Of a stretch of 22,400 nucleotides of DNA, positions 1-7,499 are shown piece by piece (within the stretch, counting starts at the first letter, position 1; each line of letters opens with the position of its first letter). Both the position numbers and the translations under genes were made by a program. The notes under the pieces were generated by a model. That model saw nothing but the letters and a program-made list of their open reading frames with translations. It searched no databases and was not told the origin of the DNA. Source of the DNA: UBA2645 sp044360285 (GTDB lineage: Bacteria; Pseudomonadota; Alphaproteobacteria; Rickettsiales; UBA1997). Location of the stretch: NCBI GenBank assembly GCA_044360285.1, contig JBIKKP010000027.1, forward strand, positions 1-22,400, in the 5' to 3' direction.

Positions 1-1457
1 ATTGCCACCGCCAGGGCAAAAGCGCCAAGGGTAAGGCTTGAATCGAAATCAATTTCCTTGGCAATTTCCTTATCAATTTCTTGAGTGGTTTCTTTGCCAA
101 CTTCCTTGGATTTTTTTGACGCGGAAGCTTCTTTTTTTGGCAATACTTCCGCTAGAAAAATTCGATAAAAATTTTTCAAAGTGAAAATAAAAATAGTGAG
201 AGAACTTACTACCACAGCGATTCCAGAAACCATCAGTTTTTTCTTCGCAATAATTTTCAACAAGAAAAACTTCTCCACCGCCCCAACTCCTGGAACGGTC
301 CCCGCCATATTCAGCAGTGCAAAAAGTAATAAAGACGAGGTGATTGTCAGTTTGTAAAAACAGCCGTCTATGCTTTTATTTGCTGACTTGGTGAAGTATA
401 AAATGAGGTTCGAAAAACAGAAAAAAACCAAAGAAAAAGACAGTAAAAAAGACAAAATTGGCAGATAAATTTTGTCGCTATCGAAGTGAGCAAATAAGAA
501 AACGGCAAAAAGGCCGGTTAAAAGTTGTTGGAAAAATAGATAAAAAAAGGAAGTGCGAAAATTCTTACTAAGCAGCAACAGCGCTGAGGCCAGGGTGATA
601 TTTAACAAAAAAACCCATTCAAAAAATCCAAAGCCAATTTTTGAAACCGCCAAAGAAAATTCGTCAAAACCAAAAGCAAAACCAAGCAATTTGCTGAAGA
701 TGTAAAGCCCGCCAAAAGCGTAGCCAAAAAAGAGAAAAATGTAAGTCACCAGCAGCTCCAGGCTGTTTTTGCGATAAAAGACGTAGCTTGGCAAAAGCAG
801 CGCAAAAAATAAGCCAAGAAGGTAGAGAATCAGTAAAAACGCGTGCTCAGCGTCATCAAGCTTTGAAAAAGTGAGGCTGCCAAATTCAATTTCACCGCCA
901 AATTTGCGCGTGGCAACGATCGCCAGAAAGAAAAAGAAGGATTCCAGATAAAGCAAAAAGGTGAAGAAACGCAGAAAATCGTTTTCTTCTTTATGCAGAA
1001 ATTTTGCGGCAAAAAAGTGACAAAAAATCACCAAGCAATTATAGAAAAACAGCGCCGAAAGCAGGTTTTTGCTGATTAAAACCAAATTCAAAAAAGCCAG
1101 AATCAACACGAAAAAAAACTGCAATTCATCACCATTTTTTGCCGAATAAATTTTAAAAAATCGCTGCGCATGAAAAGCAAAAATCAGCCACAAAAAATTC
1201 AGCAAAAATAAAAATCCCAGCGAGTTTTGATCAACTGCAAAGCCAAATGATATTCCAGGCGCAACATCAATTATTGAAAAAGAAAAAGCAGTTTTTGTTG
1301 CATTAAAAATACCCAGTAAAACCAGCAAAAAAGCAATTGGCGATGCTTTGCTGGTTAAGGAAAATAAGGCAGAATTATCAGCAAAAATTCGCAAAAATAG
1401 GCAGCTTAAAAAGGGAAGTGCGGCAAGAAAAAATAGTAAAAATTCTACCTGGTTCAT
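1..1457 (-). CDS. Proton-conducting antiporter/complex I-like membrane subunit (NuoL/MrpA/MrpD family), 3' end outside window
   Basis: An uninterrupted frame runs from the ATG at 1457 leftwards off the window (485 codons, no stop). It encodes a very hydrophobic protein with a dozen or more predicted membrane segments. Recognisable landmarks are SKNLLSALFF before the TM5-like helix, GGEIEFGSL before the TM7-like helix, and AGTVPGVGAVEKF, which corresponds to the AGxPPxxGFxxK stretch before TM12 in NuoL/M/N and MrpA/D. A Lys/Glu-rich loop (about codons 438-470) precedes a further membrane segment. The usual TM5 glutamate is Asn (FFYNC) and no lysine is seen in the TM7-like helix (LLGLFFALLLPSY), so proton or cation translocation may be lost or altered. 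Its start overlaps the stop of the upstream gene in an ATGA, so the two are probably translationally coupled. The family is fairly certain; the exact complex (Mrp antiporter, Nuo or a hydrogenase-type complex) is not. Confidence 0.75.
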   Translation of the reverse strand, partial: MNQVEFLLFFLAALPFLSCLFLRIFADNSALFSLTSKASPIAFLLVLLGIFNATKTAFSFSIIDVAPGISFGFAVDQNSLGFLFLLNFLWLIFAFHAQRFFKIYSAKNGDELQFFFVLILAFLNLVLISKNLLSALFFYNCLVIFCHFFAAKFLHKEENDFLRFFTFLLYLESFFFFLAIVATRKFGGEIEFGSLTFSKLDDAEHAFLLILYLLGLFFALLLPSYVFYRKNSLELLVTYIFLFFGYAFGGLYIFSKLLGFAFGFDEFSLAVSKIGFGFFEWVFLLNITLASALLLLSKNFRTSFFYLFFQQLLTGLFAVFLFAHFDSDKIYLPILSFLLSFSLVFFCFSNLILYFTKSANKSIDGCFYKLTITSSLLLFALLNMAGTVPGVGAVEKFFLLKIIAKKKLMVSGIAVVVSSLTIFIFTLKNFYRIFLAEVLPKKEASASKKSKEVGKETTQEIDKEIAKEIDFDSSLTLGAFALAVA

Positions 1458-2956
1458 AGTGAGTTCGAAAGCAGATAAGAGGCAAATTGAAGCGAGAATT
1501 CGTTGAGAGAACTAACGAAGAAAAATCCGCCACCAATTAGTAAAATAAGGAACCAAAAAGAAGCGAAGTAAAAGCTGTATTCCTTAGCCAAAAAGCGAGG
1601 TGGTGCAGAATTTTTTTCCTCATTTTCAACAGCAAAAAAAGAATCAATCAGTCTTATTCCAAGACCGGATGCAGCAAAAGTTGAAAGCGCAACTCCAATT
1701 AATAATACAGCTACAAAGCTAGGCTGCAAGCTGCTGTAGGCCATATACCAATTTGCAAAAAACAATAAAGTGAATGGAAAAGCGGCAACAAAAAATACCA
1801 AAATTTTTAGTGGCAAAAGCAGCAGAAAACTATTTCGACGAATCAAATGAATTTTAGTCAGTGACGAGGTCAAAAAATGCCGCTTTAAAAAACTGGCAAA
1901 AATGAAAATGAAAAAGACAACGAGGTTGAAATTTAATAAGTAAAAGAATAGCGCCTGCAGTGATTCCTTGCTGTGAATGGCAATTGCCGCCAAAGAAAAT
2001 CCAACATTATTTAAGCAAAGATAAACCGAGATTAACTTGAGATGTTTTTGTTTTTGCAAAGCCAGCGCGCTGTAGATAATCAACAACAAAGACCCTCCAA
2101 TAACCAGCGGCGCGATGTGAAGTTGTTCAAAAAGCAATTTTTTTCCGAAGAAAAAATAACCGAATTTCAGCGCCAAAAAAATGCCGATATTGGTTTTAAT
2201 GAAAAGCGAATCGATGGCTAAGAAATTGCTGACGAGTTCCGAACTTTTTATCTTTTTGAAATAAAGCCAAAAAGGGAAAAACTTTAAAATCATGCAAAGC
2301 GACAAGATCAATAATATCAAGGTCGCGAAGCCTAGTTGCTCTTGCGGTAAAAGCGAAAAACTTGTGGAAAGTTTTTCAAAATTCACTTCACCAAAAGCCA
2401 AATAAAGGGTGAAGAAGGTAAATAAAATCAACAACGAGGATGCAGCATTTAAGCAGAAATAGCGGAAGAAAAGCTCGAGCAACTTTCCATCACGCGAAAG
2501 TGTTAAATTAGCAAAAAATCCAAAGGCGTAAACTTCAAAAAAGAGAAATAAATTAAGTAAGTTGTCGCTGGTAAAAATGCCAACCAGGCCAAATAGCTGT
2601 AGAAGAAATACACCGTAAAAAATCGAAGAATTTTTTTGATCAAGCAAACGATCAACATCACTTTTGTAAAAAAGCAGAGAAGCGACTTTTACAAAAATTG
2701 TCAGCAGCAAAAAGGTAATCGAAAGCAGATCCAGTCTAAATTCCAAGGCAATTGAAAGCGGAAAAAGTTCAAAATCGCTACTGATTTTTTTCTGCAATAA
2801 AACTTTTGGTACGGCGCTAAGAAGCAGGTAGAATAAGGCTAAGCAAGAAGTGATGGCGAAATAAAACGACATCTTTTTTCGCGCAAAAGCCTGGCAAAGC
2901 AGCGAAGAAATTAGCGGCAAAAAAATCATCAAGTAAATGCTGCTAATCGTTCCCAT
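1454..2956 (-). CDS. Proton-conducting antiporter subunit, MrpD/NuoN-like
   Basis: About 500 residues with roughly 14 hydrophobic segments, typical in size for MrpD, NuoM or NuoN. After the GTISSIYLMIFLPLISS first helix come NLLNLFLFFEVYAFGFF, which keeps the TM5 glutamate, and FGEVNFEKL, the short amphipathic loop typical before TM7. ILKFFPFWLYFKK follows, with a lysine in the TM7-like helix, though closer to the proline than usual. I prefer the ATG at 2956: it puts the first membrane helix at the N-terminus and leaves about 115 bp for divergent promoters toward 3071. An upstream ATG at 3049 (or TTG at 3055) in the same frame would add about 31-33 mostly basic residues and leave almost no spacer. 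The stop overlaps the next gene's start by 4 nt. Together the two genes look like part of an ion-translocating membrane complex operon continuing to the left. Confidence 0.8.
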   Translation of the reverse strand: MGTISSIYLMIFLPLISSLLCQAFARKKMSFYFAITSCLALFYLLLSAVPKVLLQKKISSDFELFPLSIALEFRLDLLSITFLLLTIFVKVASLLFYKSDVDRLLDQKNSSIFYGVFLLQLFGLVGIFTSDNLLNLFLFFEVYAFGFFANLTLSRDGKLLELFFRYFCLNAASSLLILFTFFTLYLAFGEVNFEKLSTSFSLLPQEQLGFATLILLILSLCMILKFFPFWLYFKKIKSSELVSNFLAIDSLFIKTNIGIFLALKFGYFFFGKKLLFEQLHIAPLVIGGSLLLIIYSALALQKQKHLKLISVYLCLNNVGFSLAAIAIHSKESLQALFFYLLNFNLVVFFIFIFASFLKRHFLTSSLTKIHLIRRNSFLLLLPLKILVFFVAAFPFTLLFFANWYMAYSSLQPSFVAVLLIGVALSTFAASGLGIRLIDSFFAVENEEKNSAPPRFLAKEYSFYFASFWFLILLIGGGFFFVSSLNEFSLQFASYLLSNSL

Positions 2957-3070
2957 GCGTAGGTTTGTGAGGTTTGAATTGAGAGGAAAAAATGAAGAAA
3001 TTTTTCTCTTTAAATAAATAACAAGCGCTGAAATAAAACGCAGCTTCATTTCCAACTCTAAATAACTTCG

Positions 3071-3355
3071 ATGATTAATTTTTCAGAAATTAACTCGCAA
3101 AATCCGCTGGTGATTTTGCGCGGCGAATACGGCGTCACTAAAGAAGAAAATTCTCCAATCGCCGCACCAAATGTGAAACGCGGCTCAATTTTAATTCTCT
3201 TCGACGAGATTAATAAAATCAGCGCAATGGCACATTTTGATGGTGATAAGAACCTTAGCGAAAATCTTGATAAGCTTTTGCAAAGCTTTGTTGCCAGCGG
3301 CGCCAAGCTTGAGAACGTAAAATACAATCTGATTACCAGGGAGGAAAATGACTAG
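3071..3355 (+). CDS. Small CheD-like protein lacking the catalytic cysteine
   Basis: A 94-residue protein. Residues about 14-58 resemble the N-terminal half of the chemoreceptor deamidase CheD: LRGEYGVTK matches the CheD GE-(Y/F)-V strand, RGSILILFD matches the LGSCVAVxLYD segment, and ISAMAHFDGD matches GGMxHFxLP. The position of the CheD nucleophile Cys is Ile40, and the preceding Thr is Val; the histidine (H55) is kept. It is therefore unlikely to be an active deamidase. No chemotaxis or flagellar gene is visible nearby. The stop lies 8 nt inside the next gene, so the two are translationally coupled. The homology is a visual judgement on a short protein; the frame itself is well supported by its start just after the divergent spacer and by the coupled partner. 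Confidence 0.6.
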   Translation: MINFSEINSQNPLVILRGEYGVTKEENSPIAAPNVKRGSILILFDEINKISAMAHFDGDKNLSENLDKLLQSFVASGAKLENVKYNLITREEND

Positions 3356-3800
3356 CAAAGACATCATTCATGACATCGAAGCCGCCGTTGAAAAAGTTGC
3401 TCATGGCGCAGTCAATATCATAACCGACGCAGCGCATAACATTGCCGAAGTCACGCAAATCATCGCCGGCGCAACACATTCAACCATCGAAAAACTTCAT
3501 AGCACGCATAATCAACTCAAGCATTTGCTTGCGGAAAAAAACATTCCTTGCGCTTCGGAAGAAATAATAAAAGGCCGCGAACTTCCAACAATTGTTGCCT
3601 CTGCTGGCGGCGAACATGTTAGAGAAGGGCATAATCCTGCCATCTCAAAACATCTGCTTAATCGCGTAATTTTTAGCCGAAAAAGTGGTGAAGAAGACTT
3701 AAGTAATGCAATGAATTTGCAGCTTGAAATTGAAAGCATAAAACTGGTTGCGCTTCCCGGCTCTAAGCCAGAAAGCATTACCAATGCAAAACCCTTATAA
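3348..3800 (+). CDS. Unrecognised histidine-rich protein with hendecad amphipathic N-terminus
   Basis: A 150-residue soluble protein that I do not recognise. The start ATG lies within the last codons of the previous gene and is preceded by a clear GGGAGG ribosome site. Residues 5-59 form five consecutive 11-residue units; His8, His19 and His30 fall at exactly 11-residue spacing, with further His at 44, 51, 54 and 59. Such hendecad helices are known from proteins lying on membranes, lipid droplets or polymer granules and from some coiled coils. The second half contains AEKNIPCASEE and later NRVIFSRKSGEED, which faintly recall the C-terminal half of CheD. With the preceding CheD-like protein, the pair could be a split and diverged CheD with a helical insertion. 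queF follows after 17 bp on the same strand, so the three may be cotranscribed. Confidence 0.6.
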   Translation: MTSKDIIHDIEAAVEKVAHGAVNIITDAAHNIAEVTQIIAGATHSTIEKLHSTHNQLKHLLAEKNIPCASEEIIKGRELPTIVASAGGEHVREGHNPAISKHLLNRVIFSRKSGEEDLSNAMNLQLEIESIKLVALPGSKPESITNAKPL

Positions 3801-3817
3801 AGAAACTCTACCAAAAA

Positions 3818-4273
3818 ATGAAAAAAAATTCCGCACTTTCGCTTGGAAAAGAAACTAATTACCAACTTAACTCACCAAACAAAAAAATCCTACAAAGCGT
3901 TGCCAATCCTCATCAAGATGTTGATTACGCTATTCGTTTTTCTTGCCCAGAATTCACTTCAATTTGCCCAATAACTTCACAACCAGATTTTGCTCATCTG
4001 GTCATTGATTACGTGCCAGGCAAACAAATCATTGAGAGCAAAGCGCTTAAACTTTACCTCTTCTCTTTTCGCAACCACGGCGCTTTTCACGAAGATTGTA
4101 CAGTGCAAATTGCCAAAGATATTATTGCCACAATCAAACCAAAATGGCTGCGCATTGGCGGTTATTGGTATCCACGCGGTGGCATTCCAATCGACATCTT
4201 TTTTCAAAGTGGAAAATTACCAGCGGGCGTCTGGTTGCAAGAGCAGGGCATACCAACTTACAAAGCGCGCTAA
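3818..4273 (+). CDS. queF: NADPH-dependent 7-cyano-7-deazaguanine reductase (preQ0 reductase)
   Basis: QueF reduces preQ0 to preQ1 with NADPH in queuosine tRNA modification. The 151-residue protein has the short (unimodular) QueF length. It starts with the LGKETNY motif seen near QueF N-termini. The catalytic Cys50 sits in PEFTSICPITSQPDFAH with the partner Asp57. The signature IESKALKLYLFSFRNHGAFHE (from residue 72) supplies the NADPH-binding E-S-K motif, and the C-terminal part includes WLRIGGYWYPRGGIPIDIF, the usual QueF core. Everything expected for activity is present. It follows two small genes closely on the same strand and precedes lgt by 61 bp. The start ATG has no strong ribosome site. 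No other queuosine genes are in the window. Confidence 0.95.
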   Translation: MKKNSALSLGKETNYQLNSPNKKILQSVANPHQDVDYAIRFSCPEFTSICPITSQPDFAHLVIDYVPGKQIIESKALKLYLFSFRNHGAFHEDCTVQIAKDIIATIKPKWLRIGGYWYPRGGIPIDIFFQSGKLPAGVWLQEQGIPTYKAR

Positions 4274-4334
4274 GTAAACAGCCCCTTGGCTTCAAAGATG
4301 ACAGAAGCGATTAAAACCAATCTAAAATAAATAA

Positions 4335-5132
4335 ATGCCTCTCTCTCTTCAAGCCCTAGACCCAATCGCCATTAGCATTGGACCCATAGCCATTCGCTGG
4401 TACTCGCTTGCCTACATCGCCGGAATTTTGTTCGGACTTTTTTGGATCAAAAAAAACAACGAAGGTCAAAAACTTTTATCCGTTGAAGCCTACGACGCCT
4501 GGATTGCCTGGATTGTTCTTTCCATCTTACTTGGCGGCAGAATCGGCTATGTGCTATTATACAACTTCTCTTACTTCCTCGAAAATCCGCTCGAAATTTT
4601 TGCCTTCTGGCATGGCGGAATGTCCTTCCACGGCGGGCTGATTGGCTCGGTTCTTGGCATGTGGCTCTTCGCTAAAAAATATAAAATCGACTTTCTTAAA
4701 TTTGGCGACGTCCTTTGCAGCGGCGCTCCAGTTGGCCTTTTCTTCGGTCGTCTCGCCAATTTTGTGAACATGGAACTATATGGCCGCGTCACCGACTCAA
4801 AATTTGGCGTAATCTTTCCTAACGCCGGCGAACTTCCCCGCCATCCCAGCCAACTTTATGAAGCTTTTTTGGAAGGAATTTTACTCTTCATCATTTTGCT
4901 TAGTTTAAAAAAATTCACCAAATTCGGCAAAAAACCGGGCAGTCTCAGCGGAACCTTTCTCATTCTTTATGGCTCATTTCGCTTCCTAATCGAGAATTTC
5001 CGCGAGCCTGACGAACAAATTGGCTTTATTTTTGCCGCTAATTTTCTGCCTGAAATCACCATGGGGCAAATCTTATCCTTACCAATAATTTTGGCCGGAT
5101 TTTTGGTAATTTTCGCCTTTTCTAAAAAGTAG
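4335..5132 (+). CDS. lgt: Phosphatidylglycerol:prolipoprotein diacylglyceryl transferase
   Basis: Lgt transfers diacylglycerol from phosphatidylglycerol to the lipobox cysteine of prolipoproteins, the first step of lipoprotein maturation in the inner membrane. The 265-residue protein has about seven membrane helices. The essential landmarks are present: FWHGGMSFHGGLIG (His93 and His99, the latter equivalent to E. coli His103), the Lgt signature GRLANFVNMELYGR (from Arg139 on), PRHPSQLYEA, and the C-terminal RFLIENFREPDEQIG with the conserved late arginine. Length and order match the family, so a functional enzyme is expected. It starts after a 61-bp spacer behind queF and ends before a gene-free stretch leading to dnaA; an A/T-rich inverted repeat directly overlaps the end of the gene. 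Confidence 0.96.
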   Translation: MPLSLQALDPIAISIGPIAIRWYSLAYIAGILFGLFWIKKNNEGQKLLSVEAYDAWIAWIVLSILLGGRIGYVLLYNFSYFLENPLEIFAFWHGGMSFHGGLIGSVLGMWLFAKKYKIDFLKFGDVLCSGAPVGLFFGRLANFVNMELYGRVTDSKFGVIFPNAGELPRHPSQLYEAFLEGILLFIILLSLKKFTKFGKKPGSLSGTFLILYGSFRFLIENFREPDEQIGFIFAANFLPEITMGQILSLPIILAGFLVIFAFSKK

Positions 5133-5478
5133 ATTTTTTAAAAAAAATCTTGCCAAAAGCGCGCCTCTTACCCCTCTAGTTCAAACCAATTCATAAAAGC
5201 CACTAAGCCTTGCCAGCACAAGCTGCAACGCCTCATCACTTTTGTTGATTTTAGGCCTTTTTAGGTCCGCCGCCTGTCAAGCCATTTATTTTTACAAAGC
5301 CAAAATTTTTACCTTTACGGCAAGCAATCTGCTTTCGAAATTGCGCCACAGATTTTCTTAAAAATTTCTTAAAAACTCACCTTCGTCTAGGCACCAAAAC
5401 TAAGCACTCAAAGGCTCACGACCTTTTTAGCCCGACGAAATTCGACAAAGCGTTACAAACCACCAATTTAAAAGATTA
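5133..5478. other. Gene-free spacer between lgt and dnaA
   Basis: 346 bp without a credible reading frame. It presumably carries the dnaA promoter and leader. It begins with an imperfect A/T palindrome (AGATTTTTT/AAAAAATCT type) just behind lgt that could act as a weak terminator. A tandem 11-mer duplication lies at 5354-5375. I found no match to the consensus DnaA box TTATCCACA on either strand, so I do not call an origin here. Confidence 0.6.
5354..5375. repeat. Perfect head-to-tail 11-mer pair upstream of dnaA
   Basis: TTTCTTAAAAA occurs twice with no spacer (5354-5364 and 5365-5375), about 105 bp before the dnaA start. It could be a regulator site or an easily melted A/T tract; nothing in the sequence decides between these. 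Confidence 0.6.
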
Positions 5479-6915
5479 ATGCCTTCTATTGCTGAAGCTA
5501 AAATGGCCGCGCCCCTTGGCCTTCAAAACGATCAAACGCAGCTGGATTTTGCGAATAAATTTTCTGCAATTTGCCTTGAACATTTTGGCGCAGAAATTTT
5601 CGACAAATGGCTTGCTAACCTAGAACTGAGCGCATTTTTGGAATCAGAAGTAATTTTTTCTGCATCTTCAAAATTCCTGCGCGACTGGATTGTGCGTGAA
5701 TTTGTTGAAGTCAAAAAAGGCCAAACCAGCCTGCTTAGCCTGGCTCAACAGCTTGCGCCAAAGCTCAAAAAACTCTCAGTAATTTGCATTACAAAAGCCG
5801 TTGACGAAATTTCGTTTCAGCCTTCAAGCTCGGCAGAAAAAGTTGTTAACTTGTCAAAATATGATAATGTTTTCACCTTTGGCACCGAGCTGAATCCGCG
5901 CTTCAAATTTGAGAACTTCGTCAACCTGAAATCCAACAAACTAGCGGCAGCAATGGCAAAAATTGCCGCTGGAATTGACGCGCAAATCAATTTGTTCGAC
6001 GACAAAATTCCGCTTTTCATTCACGGCGGCGTTGGCATGGGAAAAACTCACCTAGCGCAAGCTGTTGCCTGGCAAATCAAAGAGAATGACCGTTCAAAAA
6101 AAGTTGTTTACCTCTCGGCTGAAAAATTCATGTATCACTTCGTGCAATCAATTCGCGGCAATGACGTGATGAGCTTCAAAGAAAAAATGCGCTCAATTGA
6201 TGTGCTAATCGTAGACGACGTGCAATTCATCGCCGGCAAAGAAAACACGCAGCAAGAATTTATGAATTGCTTCAACTATTTGGTTGAAAATAACAAACAG
6301 GTAATTTTGGTCTGCGACCGATGCCCAACTGATCTTGAAAAGATTGATGAAAAACTAAAATCACGAATTTCTGGCGGAATGGTCGTCAATTTTAAAAACC
6401 CAGATTATAGCGACCGCCTTACTTTTCTGAAGGCGCGCACACAGCTTTTTGGTCACGAAATTTGTGAAAAAGTCTTAAGCCTAATTGCTGAAAAAATTTC
6501 GGCGTCAGTTCGCGACCTTGAAGGCGCGCTGAAAAAATTGATCGCTGAAAAAGTTTTAGATGAAAAAGAAATCACTTTGGAAAGTGCTAAGGCAATTCTT
6601 GGCAGCTATCTGCGCAACTCGGCTACAACTGCAATCAGCATTGAGAAAATTCAAAAAGCCGTCGCGCAATTTTATGAAATTAAAATCGCTGACCTGAAAT
6701 CAAAAAACCGCACTAAAGCCGTAGCCAGAGCTCGCCAGATTGCAATGTATCTTGCTAAAACAATGACTTCACTAAGCCTTCCAAAAATCGGTGATGAATT
6801 TGGTGGAAAGAATCACGCCACGGTAATTCATTCAGTGAAGTTGGTGCAAGAGCTGCTCAACTCTGATCGCCAGGTGTTTGAAGAAGTGAAATCTTTGGAA
6901 GAAAGGATTAGGTAA
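5479..6915 (+). CDS. dnaA: Chromosomal replication initiator DnaA
   Basis: DnaA binds DnaA boxes and, in its ATP form, opens the origin. The 478 residues show the usual order: domain I (about 20-95), a linker, AAA+ domain III with Walker A GGVGMGKTH (from Gly183) and Walker B VLIVDDVQF (Asp246-Asp247), a sensor-like CDRCPTDL, the Arg-containing KLKSRISGG, and domain IV from about 380. The DNA-contact signature reads GGKNHATV (from Gly442), where most DnaA proteins have GGRDHTTV; Arg, Asp and the first Thr are replaced by Lys, Asn and Ala. MGKTH in place of the commoner LGKTH is minor. The gene is not next to dnaN, recF or gyrB, consistent with alphaproteobacterial scattering of these genes. 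The first ATG was chosen because domain I then has normal length. It converges on rnhA with a REP pair between them. Confidence 0.96.
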   Translation: MPSIAEAKMAAPLGLQNDQTQLDFANKFSAICLEHFGAEIFDKWLANLELSAFLESEVIFSASSKFLRDWIVREFVEVKKGQTSLLSLAQQLAPKLKKLSVICITKAVDEISFQPSSSAEKVVNLSKYDNVFTFGTELNPRFKFENFVNLKSNKLAAAMAKIAAGIDAQINLFDDKIPLFIHGGVGMGKTHLAQAVAWQIKENDRSKKVVYLSAEKFMYHFVQSIRGNDVMSFKEKMRSIDVLIVDDVQFIAGKENTQQEFMNCFNYLVENNKQVILVCDRCPTDLEKIDEKLKSRISGGMVVNFKNPDYSDRLTFLKARTQLFGHEICEKVLSLIAEKISASVRDLEGALKKLIAEKVLDEKEITLESAKAILGSYLRNSATTAISIEKIQKAVAQFYEIKIADLKSKNRTKAVARARQIAMYLAKTMTSLSLPKIGDEFGGKNHATVIHSVKLVQELLNSDRQVFEEVKSLEERIR

Positions 6916-6945
6916 TTTTTACTGCATCTAACGATGAAACTAGCG

Positions 6946-7029
6946 CTGGGCGGAGTTTGCAACTGCGCCCACTCGTTCATGCAATTTTAACAGCATGAAC
7001 GAGTGGGCGCGGTCACAGACCACGCCCAG
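6946..7029. repeat. REP-like opposed pair between dnaA and rnhA
   Basis: Two opposed units. The left hairpin is 6948-6970 (10-nt arms, loop TGC), then ACTC and the tag GTTCATGC. The right unit is its mirror: GCATGAAC, GAGT, then a hairpin at 7005-7027 with loop ACA. Between them 6965-6982 and 6993-7010 form a perfect 18-bp inverted repeat with a 10-nt loop, and CTGGGCG/CGCCCAG closes the outside. Lying between converging genes, it could work as a two-way terminator or RNA stabiliser. Confidence 0.85.
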
Positions 7030-7052
7030 CTATAAACCACACCAAAAAAAGT

Positions 7053-7499
7053 CTATCTAATCGCTTCAGCAGCCTTTCTGGCCAATTCATCAACAACTTC
7101 ATTAAAGTGATTTCCAGCGTGTCCTTTGACCCAGTTCCACTGAATTTTGTGGCGCGACACTTCTGCATCAAGCTCTTGCCACAAATCACTGTTTTTCACT
7201 GCTTGACGATTAGCATTCCTCCAGCCGTTTTTTTTCCAGCCAATAATCCATTTTGTGATGCCATCCATCACATATTTGCTGTCGGTATAAATGGTAATTT
7301 GTGATGGTTTTTTGAGGGTGCGGAAGGCCTCAATTGCTGCCTGCATCTCCATTCTGTTGTTTGTTGTGTCTTTTTGCCCGCCAGAAATTTTTTTCTGATG
7401 CTCTTTGTAAATCAAAATCGCCGCCCAGCCTCCAGGACCAGGATTTCCAAGGCACGCGCCATCTGTGTAAATTGTCACTAACTGATTATTTGCCGTCAT
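7053..7499 (-). CDS. rnhA: Ribonuclease HI
   Basis: RNase HI cuts the RNA strand of RNA:DNA hybrids, removing primers and R-loops. The 148-residue protein has typical length. The four metal-binding acidic residues are all present: Asp13 in YTDGACLGNPGPGG, Glu51 in NNRMEM, Asp73 in YTDSKYV, and Asp137 near the end. His127 lies in VKGHAGN, the flexible loop used in product release. The basic protrusion KWIIGWKKNGWR (83-94) that grips the hybrid is also present. It is the last gene of the sdh-proC-GT87 run; its start overlaps the upstream gene by 14 bp, implying translational coupling. The operon then ends in the REP pair shared with dnaA. Confidence 0.97.
   Translation of the reverse strand: MTANNQLVTIYTDGACLGNPGPGGWAAILIYKEHQKKISGGQKDTTNNRMEMQAAIEAFRTLKKPSQITIYTDSKYVMDGITKWIIGWKKNGWRNANRQAVKNSDLWQELDAEVSRHKIQWNWVKGHAGNHFNEVVDELARKAAEAIR

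Noticed and set aside
830..1012. A 60-residue separate gene within the left antiporter gene
   Set aside because: It is an out-of-frame reading inside the long uninterrupted antiporter frame, which runs without a stop from 1457 to the window edge.
5133..5478. Replication origin next to dnaA
   Set aside because: No TTATCCACA-type boxes or cluster of near matches were seen, and alphaproteobacterial origins often lie elsewhere.
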